Shown here: in pieces, positions 6,931 through 14,936 of the stretch
Position numbering within the stretch: position 1 is the stretch's first letter
How the letters are laid out: each line of letters begins with the position of its first letter
DNA from: CAZDUS01 sp964535015
Lineage (GTDB): Bacteria > Verrucomicrobiota > Kiritimatiellia > CAIKKV01 > CAITUY01
DNA length: 20,856 nt
Direction: 5' to 3'
Assembly: GCA_964535015.1 (NCBI GenBank)
Contig: CAZHRU010000047.1
Coordinates: 1-20,856, forward strand
The notes under the pieces: generated by a model
The model's input: only the letters and a program-made list of their open reading frames with translations
What the model was told of the DNA's origin: nothing
Database searches by the model: none
Program-made: the position numbers and the translations under genes

Positions 6931-7992
6931 ATGGATGTGATGAAATTGCTCGAGGCGGTGACGAATCTTTCGCACGAGTTTGGGACATCGCCGTACGTCA
7001 AGGGTGGTGGGGGGAATACGTCCGTCAAACAGGGTGGCACGCTATGGGTTAAACCATCGGGGACCACGTTGGCGGGGTTGACTCCGGGGGCGTTCGTAGA
7101 GATGGACCGGGTGAAACTCGGGCGATTATACGAATTGAGTGTGCCGGCGGAGTCCAAGGCGCGGGAGGCGTTGGTCAAGGACGTGATGGCGCAGGCGGTG
7201 AAGCCGGGTCAGACCGCCCGGCCTTCGGTGGAGGCGCCTTTGCACGACGTGCTACAGGGAACCTATGTGGTTCACACGCATCCGGCGCTGGTCAATGGAC
7301 TGGCCTGCGGGAGGGACGGGCAGGCGGCGTGCCAACGCCTGTTTCCCGATGCGTTGTGGGTTCCGTATGTTGATCCGGGGTTCACGTTGTGTGTTGATGT
7401 GCGGCGCCGTGTGGAGGAGTATGCCGCGAAGTATGGATGCCAGCCGGCGTTGCTGTTGCTGGAGAATCACGGGGTGTTTGTATCGGGGAATACGCCGGAG
7501 GAGGTGCGGGCGGTTTACCGGCGGGTGATGGATGCGCTGGTCAAGGCGTATGCGGAGGCTGGTGTGGCGGTTGAGTTGGAGGTGGAGCGGGGTGTGGGGG
7601 GTGGTATGGGGGAGGTGCTGAAGGGACTGCTGGGCGGGGAGGCGGCGGCGATTGCGTATGGCGGACGGGTTCAGGCCGCGCAGGGGCCGGTGTCGCCCGA
7701 TCACATTGTCTATGCCAAGTCGTTCCCGTATGAAGGGGAGTTGACGGCGGCGGGGGTGGCGGCGTTCCGGCAGAAGCGGGGGTATACGCCGTTGGTGTAC
7801 CTGACGCGGCAGGGGGTGTACGCCATTGGGCCGACGCAGAAGAAGGCGGACCTGGCGTTGGAGTTGGCCATGGATGGAGCGCTGGTCAGGCAGTTGGCGG
7901 GGGCTTTTGGTGGAATCCGGTATCTGGATGACCGTGCCCGCGAATTCATTGAGAACTGGGAAGTGGAGAGTTATCGTCAGAAACAGGTGTGA
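6931..7992 (+). CDS. Class II aldolase/adducin-family protein, probable rhamnulose-1-phosphate-type aldolase
   Basis: This 353-aa protein has a class II aldolase fold that normally uses zinc to cleave a sugar phosphate into dihydroxyacetone phosphate and an aldehyde. The visible motifs are the phosphate-binding GGGGNTSVK, the PSGT segment, the acidic SVEAPLHDVL, the zinc His pair in VVHTHPALVNGL and the third His in LLENHGVFVSG. A C-terminal extension of about 120 residues resembles that of RhaD-type aldolases found next to rhamnose isomerases. ATG 6931 was chosen because GAGGGG (6917-6922) sits 8 bp upstream; GTG 6922 falls in that site. The next gene is rhaA, which supports a rhamnose role, but the substrate is inferred. 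Confidence 0.85.
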   Translation: MDVMKLLEAVTNLSHEFGTSPYVKGGGGNTSVKQGGTLWVKPSGTTLAGLTPGAFVEMDRVKLGRLYELSVPAESKAREALVKDVMAQAVKPGQTARPSVEAPLHDVLQGTYVVHTHPALVNGLACGRDGQAACQRLFPDALWVPYVDPGFTLCVDVRRRVEEYAAKYGCQPALLLLENHGVFVSGNTPEEVRAVYRRVMDALVKAYAEAGVAVELEVERGVGGGMGEVLKGLLGGEAAAIAYGGRVQAAQGPVSPDHIVYAKSFPYEGELTAAGVAAFRQKRGYTPLVYLTRQGVYAIGPTQKKADLALELAMDGALVRQLAGAFGGIRYLDDRAREFIENWEVESYRQKQV

Positions 7993-8020
7993 CGGTTTTC
8001 TGGAAAAGAAAGGATCACGG

Positions 8021-9292
8021 ATGAATGCCAAGACTATTCGGGAAAGTTATGGAGTGGCCCGGGACGCCTATGCGGAGGTGGGGGTTGATGCCGATCGCGC
8101 GATCAAGAACGCCCTAAAGGTGCCGGTTTCGATGCACTGCTGGCAGGCGGACGATGTTGGCGGGTTCGAGGTGAAGGAGGCCGGGGTGTCCGGGGGCGGG
8201 ATTATGGCGACGGGAAACTATCCCGGTCGGGCCAGGACGCCGGACGAGGCGCGGGCCGATTATGAGCAGGTGATGGCGATGACGCCGGGTGCGATGCGGT
8301 TGAACATTCATGCCTGCTATGCCGAAACGGCGGGCAAGGTGGTGGATCGCGACGAATTGCAGCCGCGGCATTTTGCGGGGTGGATGGACTGGGCGAAGGC
8401 CCGTAAAATCCCGCTCGATTTCAATCCGACGTTCTTTGCGCATCCGAAGGCCAATGCAGGGTTCACGTTGTCGAGCCGGGACAAGGCGATCCGCAAATTC
8501 TGGGTGCGGCATGCGATGGCCTGCCGGAAGATTGCCCAGGCGATGGCGAAGAAGCAGGGAGGGCCTTGTCTGGTCAACCATTGGATTCCCGACGGCGAGA
8601 AGGATATGCCGGCCGACCGCTGGGTTCACCGGGCGTTACTGACGGAATCGCTGGATGAGGCGATTGCGGGGGATAAATTGGTGAACAAGCGGCTCTGTGT
8701 GGATTATGTGGAAAGCAAGTTGTTCGGGTTGGGTAGCGAGGAATATGTGGTGGGGTCGGCGGAGTATTACAGCAGTTACGCGCTCAGTCGCGGGGTGGGG
8801 TTATGCCTGGACATGGGGCACTATCACCCGACGGAGACGATTCACGACAAGATCTCATCGTATCTCCAGTTTCACCCGCGGTTGCTGTTGCATGTCAGCC
8901 GTCCGATCCGATGGGATAGCGATCACGTGGTGTTGTTCAGTGACGATGTGAAGCAAGTGTTCCTGGAGATCCAGCGCGGGGGCGCCTGGGGGCGTGTGGC
9001 GGTGGCGACGGACTATTTTGATGCGAGTATCAACCGGTTGGCGGCGTACACGGTTGGGTTGAGGGCGACGCGCAAGGCGATCCTGTACGCGATGCTGGAT
9101 CCGACGAAGCGGTTGCAGTCCTTGGAGGCGGCGGGGGACCGTACCTCGCGGATGGCGTTGATGGACGAGATGAAGGCGATGCCATTCGGAAGCGTGTGGG
9201 CGGAGTGTTGCCGTCGGGCAGGGGTTCCCCAGGACCTGCGGTGGATGGACGGGGTGAAGCGCTATGAGGCGCGTGTGTTGAGCCGGCGTTAA
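8021..9292 (+). CDS. rhaA: L-rhamnose isomerase
   Basis: The 423-aa product aligns along its whole length with what I recall of E. coli RhaA (419 aa), a TIM-barrel, manganese-dependent enzyme converting L-rhamnose to L-rhamnulose in the cytoplasm. Diagnostic segments are VPVSMHCWQADDVGGFE, ATGNYPGRAR, LDFNPTFFAHP, NHWIPDGEKDMPADR, VESKLFGLGSEEYVVGS, LDMGHYHPTE and LLHVSRPIRWDSDHVV. ATG 8021 is chosen because AAAGGA lies 6-8 bp before it and the conserved N-terminus begins there; the frame is open upstream but non-homologous. It lies 28 bp after the aldolase gene. Rhamnulokinase, needed between the two steps, is not in this window. Confidence 0.96.
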   Translation: MNAKTIRESYGVARDAYAEVGVDADRAIKNALKVPVSMHCWQADDVGGFEVKEAGVSGGGIMATGNYPGRARTPDEARADYEQVMAMTPGAMRLNIHACYAETAGKVVDRDELQPRHFAGWMDWAKARKIPLDFNPTFFAHPKANAGFTLSSRDKAIRKFWVRHAMACRKIAQAMAKKQGGPCLVNHWIPDGEKDMPADRWVHRALLTESLDEAIAGDKLVNKRLCVDYVESKLFGLGSEEYVVGSAEYYSSYALSRGVGLCLDMGHYHPTETIHDKISSYLQFHPRLLLHVSRPIRWDSDHVVLFSDDVKQVFLEIQRGGAWGRVAVATDYFDASINRLAAYTVGLRATRKAILYAMLDPTKRLQSLEAAGDRTSRMALMDEMKAMPFGSVWAECCRRAGVPQDLRWMDGVKRYEARVLSRR

Positions 9293-9305
9293 CCGGCGTT
9301 GTCTC

Positions 9306-9576
9306 GGCTGGTTCTTCGGGAATGTGGACTACACCCGGTACTTGAGCGCGTTATGGAATACGGCGCATGGGCAGTGGTTTAGATTCGGCGTGGATGGGTC
9401 GTCTCTCCTTTTTCATCTTTCGTTCAGTCTCCTGCCGTGGGCGTACATCTTCCGTCTGACACGGGTCCATGTTGTATTACCTTCTGATTCCCTGGTTCTA
9501 CCTGTGGAGGGAAAAAAGGTGGGCATGGATTCCGTTCTGTCTGCTGTCGGGGGTTCGCACTTGCGCCGGGGCATGA
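9306..9576 (+). pseudogene. Remnant of a DUF2079-type membrane protein
   Basis: Two fragments in different frames look like pieces of one DUF2079-family polytopic membrane protein. The first, reading from about 9306, gives GNVDYTRYLSALWNTAHG and then VDGSSLLFHLSFSLLPWAY, both typical of the N-terminal part of that family. The second (9469-9576, another frame) reads YYLLIPWFYLWREKRWAW and ends SGVRTCAGA before TGA. This resembles a family segment that normally lies about a hundred residues further on. The N-terminus, the linking region and the whole C-terminal half are missing. The first fragment's frame remains open into the downstream release-factor-like gene, making an artificial longer ORF. 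The fragments are short, so the family call is moderate. Confidence 0.55.
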
Positions 9577-9644
9577 AGTTGTGCAATACAAGACGAGGAA
9601 CGGGTGCTGTGGCGGGCGTGGAGTTAGCTGTCAGGGTTCAGGCG

Positions 9645-10061
9645 ATGTCGGGAGCGTATATCACAACAGAGAAGCGGCAGGCCTTGGTGGAGCGCATGGC
9701 GCGACTGGGGATCCGGGAGCAGGATATTGAGGAGAAGTTCATTCTGGGAGCCGGGAGCGGCGGGCAGAAGTTGAACAAGACCTCGTCCTGCGTCTATTTG
9801 CGGCATGGTCCGAGCGGGCTGGAAGTGAAATGCCAGCAGGAGCGGTCGCGCGAACTCAACCGGTTCCTGGCGCGGCGTGAACTATGCGAGCGGATCGAGG
9901 AGCGGGTGTTGGGGGCAAAGAGCGCGAAGCGGCAGGCGATGGAAAAGGTGCGCCGGCAGAAGCGGCGGCGGTCACGGCGTCAGAAAGAGCACATGTTGGA
10001 TGCGAAGCGGAAGCATGGTGAAAAGAAAGCGGGGAGGCGTTCCATTGGACATGAATCGTAA
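9645..10061 (+). CDS. Peptide chain release factor-like protein (GGQ domain rescue factor)
   Basis: This protein of about 138 aa has the RF-1 catalytic domain without codon-recognition domains. FILGAGSGGQKLNKTSSCV holds the GGQ that triggers peptidyl-tRNA hydrolysis in the ribosome. A very basic C-terminal tail (RRQKRRRSRRQKEH) follows, as in ArfB/YaeJ-like and mitochondrial C12orf65-like factors that rescue stalled ribosomes. I start it at ATG 9645 (MSGAYITTEKRQ), where family similarity begins, although the frame is open back to about 9300 through the DUF2079 remnant. The ribosome binding site is weak. The stop overlaps the next gene by 11 bp. The rescue role is inferred from the domain layout. 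Confidence 0.85.
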   Translation: MSGAYITTEKRQALVERMARLGIREQDIEEKFILGAGSGGQKLNKTSSCVYLRHGPSGLEVKCQQERSRELNRFLARRELCERIEERVLGAKSAKRQAMEKVRRQKRRRSRRQKEHMLDAKRKHGEKKAGRRSIGHES

Positions 10062-10494
10062 TTATTCTGGCGGGGTCAAGGGGTTGTTGACCCGGTGGCT
10101 GGTGCTCACGGTAGCGGTGTGGGTGGCGGCGGGGGTGATCCCCGGGGTGTCGTACGAGAGTGGGAGCAGTTTGTTGCTGGCGGCGCTGGTGCTTGGGTTG
10201 CTGAACAGTCTGGTCAAGCCGGTGCTGATCGTGTTGTCGTTGCCGTTCGTCATCCTGACGTTCGGGCTGTTTGTGTTGATCATCAACGCGCTGGTGTTGA
10301 TGTTGGCGGCGAAACTGGTGGAGGGGTTTCATGTGGACGGATTCTGGCCGGCGATGGGGGCGGCGTTGATTGTCAGTTTGGTCAGCATGCTTTTCGGGGT
10401 GAAGCGGCAGGAGCCGCGCACGTGGCGGACGGTTGAGCGGCCCACGGCGCCGCGGACGCCGCCGCCCGGCAAGGGTCCAATTATCGATGTGTGA
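10051..10494 (+). CDS. Phage-holin family IV (YvlD-like) four-TM membrane protein
   Basis: This 147-aa integral membrane protein resembles the mycobacterial 4-TMS phage holin family (PF04020). Four hydrophobic helices can be seen: around LVLTVAVWVAAGVIPGV, LLLAALVLGLLNSLV, LIVLSLPFVILTFGLFVLIINALVLML and AMGAALIVSLVSMLFGV. The LNSLVKPVL and LPFVILTFGLF segments are family hallmarks. A proline-rich cytoplasmic tail ends the protein. The annotated ATG has a rather distant GGAGG (10033-10037); the in-frame TTG at 10045 is better spaced and may be the true start. The function of chromosomal members is largely unknown, and nothing phage-like surrounds it. Confidence 0.85.
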   Translation: MNRNYSGGVKGLLTRWLVLTVAVWVAAGVIPGVSYESGSSLLLAALVLGLLNSLVKPVLIVLSLPFVILTFGLFVLIINALVLMLAAKLVEGFHVDGFWPAMGAALIVSLVSMLFGVKRQEPRTWRTVERPTAPRTPPPGKGPIIDV

Positions 10495-11720
10495 TGGGTG
10501 CGTTGATCAGGGTGAGGCAGTTCAGGCGATTGAAACCATAATAGTGCGGACCTATGGGGGAACCTATGAAGTGACCGGGGTGCCGTTGGAGGGGGTGGTG
10601 TTCGGCCATGATGCCAACCGGGTCTGGGCGCGCGGGGTGGTGCCCGCGCAGACTCTGGAAGTGGATGCCGATGGCCTATGTCCATCTGGAGCGCATGCTG
10701 ACGCAGGGATTTGGGGATCATGGATTTTATGCCGAGGCGCACGGGCCGAGCCATGTGGCCTCCGAAACGGGGCTGTTGTTGTGGATGCAGGTGGCCAGGG
10801 CGGCCTGCGGCAAGGATTTTATCACGCCGGGCCCCAATGGGCAGTGGGTGACGCTGCGGTGGGTGATGGAACTGACGCCGCAGGGGGGGGTGCCGCAGGT
10901 GATTGACCGCAAGTCCAAGGCGGGCGGGGGGTATGGCACGGACCGGTTTGACCGGGTGGGGCCCTGGTCGCACAGCGGGCAGTTCTCGCAGGGATTCGGC
11001 GCGGTGGAGCCGAAGTATCATCCCGCGATGCTGTGGGTGTATGAGCGCTTTGTGGAGCCATCCGAAAAGACGGGCGGACTGGGGCCAAAGGCCGGCAAGA
11101 CCGACTGGGTTCCCGCCGGCACGAGGAGTTATGATGCCATCATTGCGCCCTGGCATGCGGTGATGGCGTTCCTGACGTGGCCGTTGGGTGTCAAACCGGC
11201 GAATCCGGAGACGGTGATGCCGAAGGCCATGAGCGACGCCACGTTCGGGTACTATGTGTTCCGGAACCGGTGGCAGGATGGCGACGACATCCTGGTCAGC
11301 GCCTTGTTGGGCTATGGGCCGAAGGACAGTTATTTGCCGCAGTTCGGGCCGATCTATGTATGGGGGTATGGCCAGAAGTTCTCGTTTGGGAGTTTCCTGG
11401 CCGACGAAACCGATTTGTATGAGCCGCAGAAAGACGGGTCGGGATTGGTGGTGGCCGGTGGCAAGCAACTGGCGGTGGACATGTCCGGGACGTCCGGGGC
11501 GGGCGTGTTGCTGGCAACGATTGGCATCGGGGAAGGCAAGGGTGGGGCTAACGATGTCAAGTTGTCGAGCCAGACCGTGACCCTCGGCGGGCAGGCGGTG
11601 ACGTTGACGATGCTCGTCAAGGGGGCGGTTCCGGAGATCAAGGTGGCCGGTGACAAGGCGCTGATAGGCGGACAGACGGTTTCGTTTGATGGGAAGCGGG
11701 TTGTGTTCGGGACTAGATGA
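10487..11720 (+). pseudogene. 5'-truncated, frameshifted heparinase II/III-like protein
   Basis: A large C-terminal portion (10677-11718) reads cleanly. It has GFGDHGFYAEAHGPSHVASE, PWSHSGQFSQGFGAVEP and a beta-sandwich-like part with FGYYVFRNRWQDGDD. This combination of an alpha/alpha-toroid end and a following beta region recalls heparinase II/III-like polysaccharide lyases, but I do not recognise the exact family. The preceding coding (ending TLEVDADG) is in another frame. Removing one C at 10675-10676 restores a continuous reading through DGYVHLERML, so a +1 frameshift is likely. The first frame runs up to the preceding membrane-protein gene with no signal peptide or ribosome site, so the 5' end appears lost. 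It is probably nonfunctional unless these are sequencing errors. Confidence 0.55.
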
Positions 11721-11731
11721 CGATTGGCATC

Positions 11732-12249
11732 ATGAAGACCCTCCTCGCGATAGTGGTGGTCGTGTTGGGGGGTGTTTCAAGGGTGAGTGGCCAGACAACG
11801 AACACTTTCCTGAATCTACCCTTTGATTCCATTCCTGGCATTGCCCCCACGCTTCTGAGTCTGAATGTGGTCACCCGGTCCGATTTTACCAACCGGCCGG
11901 TGTTTATCTATGTGCACGGGGGGTCATGGGAAAGTGGCGACAAGAATAATGTCGCCCTGAAAGATGACTACGCCTTAAGTCGCGGGTATGTGTTTGTTTC
12001 GGTGAACTTCCGGCGCCATTGGACGCGATCCCTGCGCTGGACCTCACGCGTATTGGCAGCAGATCCTGGCTTGTGACACCGCGGTTGTCCGCAACCAACA
12101 ATTACCAGATGCAGGAAAGTGTATCGTTGAACGAGTGGAAACCGTTCGCCCACCGGATTACCGGTGCGGGACGGCCGTATCCGACGGTCTGGACGAACCC
12201 GCCCGGTGCGACGATGGGGTTTATCCGGTTTCAGCCGGAAGCCCGATGA
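11732..12249 (+). pseudogene. Secreted alpha/beta hydrolase with internal deletion
   Basis: The first part (ATG 11732 onward) encodes a signal peptide, MKTLLAIVVVVLGGVSRVSG, then the start of an esterase/lipase-like alpha/beta hydrolase. RPVFIYVHGGSWESGDK provides the oxyanion-hole HGGS, and GYVFVSVNFR is the next conserved strand. The frame then diverges and stops at 12076. From about 12019 another frame encodes TRIGSRSWLVTPRLSATNN and YQMQESVSLNEWKPF to a TGA at 12249. This resembles the C-terminal YQLQ-SS-L--W beta domain common on secreted verrucomicrobial proteins. The GxSxG nucleophile and catalytic Asp/His region is missing between them. The simplest reading is an internal deletion near 12010-12030 that joined the two ends out of frame. 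Confidence 0.65.
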
Positions 12250-12384
12250 GCCGTTGGTTTTCATACGACCGTGTCGTTTGTTCGTGATTTCCGGCGCATG
12301 ATTTGGTTATTGTTTGCCCCCATGTCATCCGACTTCAACATTCGCGATTATTTATTCGGGTGAACCCAGGAGAAAAGATCCGTT

Positions 12385-13329
12385 ATGAACTATGCCAAGA
12401 TTGACCGTGCGGTGCTTGTGCGGCATCCCGACAACCCGATTTTGACCGCTGCTGATTTTCCGGTCAAGATGCGATCCGTTTACAACAGTTCGGCCGTCAA
12501 GATGCGGGATGGCCGCTATGTGATGTTGTGCCGGGTCAACCAACTCAACCACATGACGCTGCTCTGGGGGGCGGACAGCACGGACGGCATTCATTTCAAG
12601 GTCCGTCCGGAACCCTTCGAGATGCCGACGGATGACTTATGGCAGCGGGTCAGCCGGTCGGTTTACTATGATCCGCGCATTACCTGGATTGACGGCGAGT
12701 ACAAGGTGCTGATTGCCTGCGAGGGGGATCAGAATTGCCGTGTCGCCATGTTCCGGTCCACGGATCTAAAGACGTTGGAATTCGTCAACTACATCAACGT
12801 GCCGGACAACCGCAACATGGTGATCTTCCCCGCGAAAAGCCGGGACGGGCGGTACATGAGGCTGGAGCGGCCGAACATGCCCGGGAGCGGGAAGGGGAAC
12901 GTCTGGATGTCGCACTCGCCGGATCTGATCCACTGGGGTGACGCCTACGAAGTGATCCGGACCGCCGATCTCTGGAATTTCTGTATCAGCGGAATGGGGC
13001 CATCGACGGTGCCGATCCTCATTGACGAGGGGTGGTTGTTTCTGTTCCACGGCATCATGAACAACTGCACGACGCGGGAATACAGTGTGGGGGCGGCGAT
13101 ATTGGATCGGGACGAGCCCTGGAAGGTGCGCTATTGCACCCAGCACCCCATTCTGTATCCCGAGGCGGATTACGAATTGCGCGGGCTGGTGGAGCATGTC
13201 TGTTTCCCGTGCAGCACGATTCTGGAGAATGACGGCACGGTGATTGTGCACTACGGGGGTGCCGATACGGTACAGTGCGTGGCCACCGGCAAGTTGTCGG
13301 ACATTGTTCATGCCTGCAAACACTGGTAA
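12385..13329 (+). CDS. GH130-family glycosidase/phosphorylase
   Basis: The 314-aa protein has the five-bladed propeller hallmarks of GH130 (DUF377). RHPDNPIL opens the protein, VYNSSAVKMRDGRYVMLCRV follows, and YYDPRITWIDG carries the probable catalytic Asp (96). ERPNMPG, GMGPSTVP and a final YGGADTVQCVATGKL complete the pattern. Family members phosphorolyse or hydrolyse beta-mannosides such as beta-1,4-mannosyl-oligosaccharides. The substrate here is not determined, and the pectin-type neighbours could mean a different specificity. There is no signal peptide, so it should act in the cytoplasm. AGGAGA (12368-12373) lies 11 bp before the ATG. The GH28 gene follows after 13 bp, so the two are probably co-transcribed. 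Confidence 0.88.
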   Translation: MNYAKIDRAVLVRHPDNPILTAADFPVKMRSVYNSSAVKMRDGRYVMLCRVNQLNHMTLLWGADSTDGIHFKVRPEPFEMPTDDLWQRVSRSVYYDPRITWIDGEYKVLIACEGDQNCRVAMFRSTDLKTLEFVNYINVPDNRNMVIFPAKSRDGRYMRLERPNMPGSGKGNVWMSHSPDLIHWGDAYEVIRTADLWNFCISGMGPSTVPILIDEGWLFLFHGIMNNCTTREYSVGAAILDRDEPWKVRYCTQHPILYPEADYELRGLVEHVCFPCSTILENDGTVIVHYGGADTVQCVATGKLSDIVHACKHW

Positions 13330-13342
13330 GGAAGGATCTTTC

Positions 13343-14833
13343 ATGCGCGACTTTATCATTACGGACTACGGTGCTGTTCCGGACGGGGCGACACTCAATA
13401 CGGAGGCCATCAACCGGGCGATCGAGGCGGCCCGGGCGGCGGGGGGCGGGCGGGTGGTGGTTCCCCGCGGGACGTTCCTGACGGGAACGGTTCAGATCCG
13501 GTCCGGCGTGACGCTGCACTTGGAAGAGGGGTCGGTGATTCTCGGGTCAACGGACCTGAAGGATTATGTGACGCGTGTGTGGGGGCATCACCGGGACATC
13601 ACGCCGTGGCATCTGATTCTGGCTGAGGATTGTGAATGGATTGCCATCACGGGCGCGGGGGCCATCCGCGGCAACGGGAGATCGTTCTGGCATCCCGGGC
13701 GTGCCCACGACTGGGATTTCTGGAAGGAGAAACTCGAGCGGGTCAGTCCGATGGTTGAACTCGTGCGGTGCAAGCACGTGTTGATCGAACGGGTCCGGAT
13801 CGAGGATTCGGCGGGATGGACCCTTCACCTGCACGACTGTGATCATGCGCGGATTGAGGGGATCACCATTCGCAACACCTGGTTTGGTCCGAACTGTGAC
13901 GGTATTGACATGACCGGATGTCACGATGTCATCATCCACGGATGCGATATTGAGACGGCGGATGATGCCATTGCCCTCAAGAGCAGTGAATACAGCCGGT
14001 CCTGCGAGCGGATTGCCATCAGCGACTGCATCCTCCGGACCAGTTGCGTGGGGGTGCGGATCGGGTTCGAATCCCGGGAGGACTTCCGGGATATCGTCAT
14101 CAGCAACCTGGTGATCCCGCGTTGTTCGAGGGTGTTCGATGTACGGGCGGTTGAGGGGTGTACGATTGAACGGGTGCGAATCTCGAATATTGTGGCCTCG
14201 ACCGACAGTGGCTGGCCGGCCAACCGGGCCATCGAAGTGATTCAACTCGATTGTCCGAATGTCTTCAAGCCGGGGCAGCCGCCGGTTCATCCGGATTACG
14301 GCAAGGACAAACCGCTGACGCGATCCAGCGTGATCCGGGATGTGTCGTTTACCGGGCTTGATCTGGTGACGGACGGGCGGATCACGGTGGTCGGGAAGCC
14401 GGACCGTCCCGTGGAAGGGGTCCGGTTTGATGATATCCGGATTACCTTCCCCGTGTTGGACGATGCGACGCCTTTCCGGAATGCGCAGTCGACCGGATTT
14501 ATTCCGGGCGACTATGCGGAGGCGCGTTCTGCGAACGCGGTGTTCGTCCTGCAGCATGCGCGGGATGTGGTGGTGGACGGGTTGCGTGTGCGTTGGCCGG
14601 TGTTTCCGGTGGGCAAGTGGGATCTGTTCGAGTCCCCGCACCGGTTGATGTCATCCTTCTGGAAGGGCAATGAGGCGGCGATTCGACAGGGGGCGCACCG
14701 GGCGCGCTATTCGGTGGTGTGGGCCAAGGATGCGGAAGGGGTCGTGCGGGGCCGGCATTTGTGCGCGAGCGAGGCGGGGCATCCCGTGGTCATGGTGGAT
14801 AAGAACTCCGAAATCAACATGCTGGATTCTTGA
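13343..14833 (+). CDS. GH28-family polygalacturonase-like glycoside hydrolase
   Basis: This 496-aa right-handed parallel beta-helix protein would hydrolyse galacturonan or rhamnogalacturonan-type linkages. It begins with the family start, ITDYGAVPDGATLNTEAINR, and AGGGRVVVPRGTFLTGTV. The catalytic acids fit NCDGID (184-189) and ETADDAIALKS with Asp 207/208. The His of the usual GHG motif is not found; the corresponding region reads SCVGVRIGFES, as in some rhamnogalacturonan-type members. ATG 13343 is preceded by GGAAGGA (13330-13336); the frame is open upstream but non-homologous. No signal peptide is seen, so it probably acts on imported oligosaccharides. Confidence 0.92.
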   Translation: MRDFIITDYGAVPDGATLNTEAINRAIEAARAAGGGRVVVPRGTFLTGTVQIRSGVTLHLEEGSVILGSTDLKDYVTRVWGHHRDITPWHLILAEDCEWIAITGAGAIRGNGRSFWHPGRAHDWDFWKEKLERVSPMVELVRCKHVLIERVRIEDSAGWTLHLHDCDHARIEGITIRNTWFGPNCDGIDMTGCHDVIIHGCDIETADDAIALKSSEYSRSCERIAISDCILRTSCVGVRIGFESREDFRDIVISNLVIPRCSRVFDVRAVEGCTIERVRISNIVASTDSGWPANRAIEVIQLDCPNVFKPGQPPVHPDYGKDKPLTRSSVIRDVSFTGLDLVTDGRITVVGKPDRPVEGVRFDDIRITFPVLDDATPFRNAQSTGFIPGDYAEARSANAVFVLQHARDVVVDGLRVRWPVFPVGKWDLFESPHRLMSSFWKGNEAAIRQGAHRARYSVVWAKDAEGVVRGRHLCASEAGHPVVMVDKNSEINMLDS

Positions 14834-14870
14834 AAAGCGCTGTCAGTCTATTCTGCTGCCGCTAGAGTGC

Positions 14871-14899
14871 AAGACGCGGGCATGATGCTGTGCTATCGT
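14871..14899 (+). promoter_or_regulatory. Possible extended -10 promoter before the UroD-like gene
   Basis: TGC-TATCGT (TATCGT at 14894-14899) looks like an extended -10 element, with a weak -35 AAGACG (14871-14876) 17 bp upstream. The gap after the GH28 gene is about 100 bp, the only sizeable one between these genes. The TGTGCTA string recurs before the GreA-like gene at the end of the window, which supports it slightly. Evidence is by eye only. Confidence 0.3.
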
Positions 14900-14936
14900 C
14901 TCGCGCTCACTTGATCTGGAAAGGAAGATAACCGCG

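Noticed and set aside
7826..8020. Upstream extension of the rhamnose isomerase frame
   Set aside because: It overlaps the aldolase 3' end, is Arg/Trp-rich and non-homologous, whereas ATG 8021 has a ribosome site and matches the RhaA N-terminus.
9281..9300. Terminator after rhaA from the repeated CCGGCGTT
   Set aside because: The two copies are direct, not inverted, and no stem-loop with a T-run can be formed.
10051..10494. Prophage signal from the holin-like gene
   Set aside because: PF04020 proteins are common chromosomal membrane proteins and no other phage gene occurs in the window.
13244..13342. Upstream extension of the GH28 frame
   Set aside because: It overlaps the GH130 3' end; ATG 13343 has GGAAGGA just upstream and begins the conserved family start.
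13547..14641. Long open frame antisense to the GH28 gene (about 364 codons)
   Set aside because: The sense strand is a clear GH28 gene with catalytic motifs; the antisense product is rich in His, Arg and Pro and shows no family.
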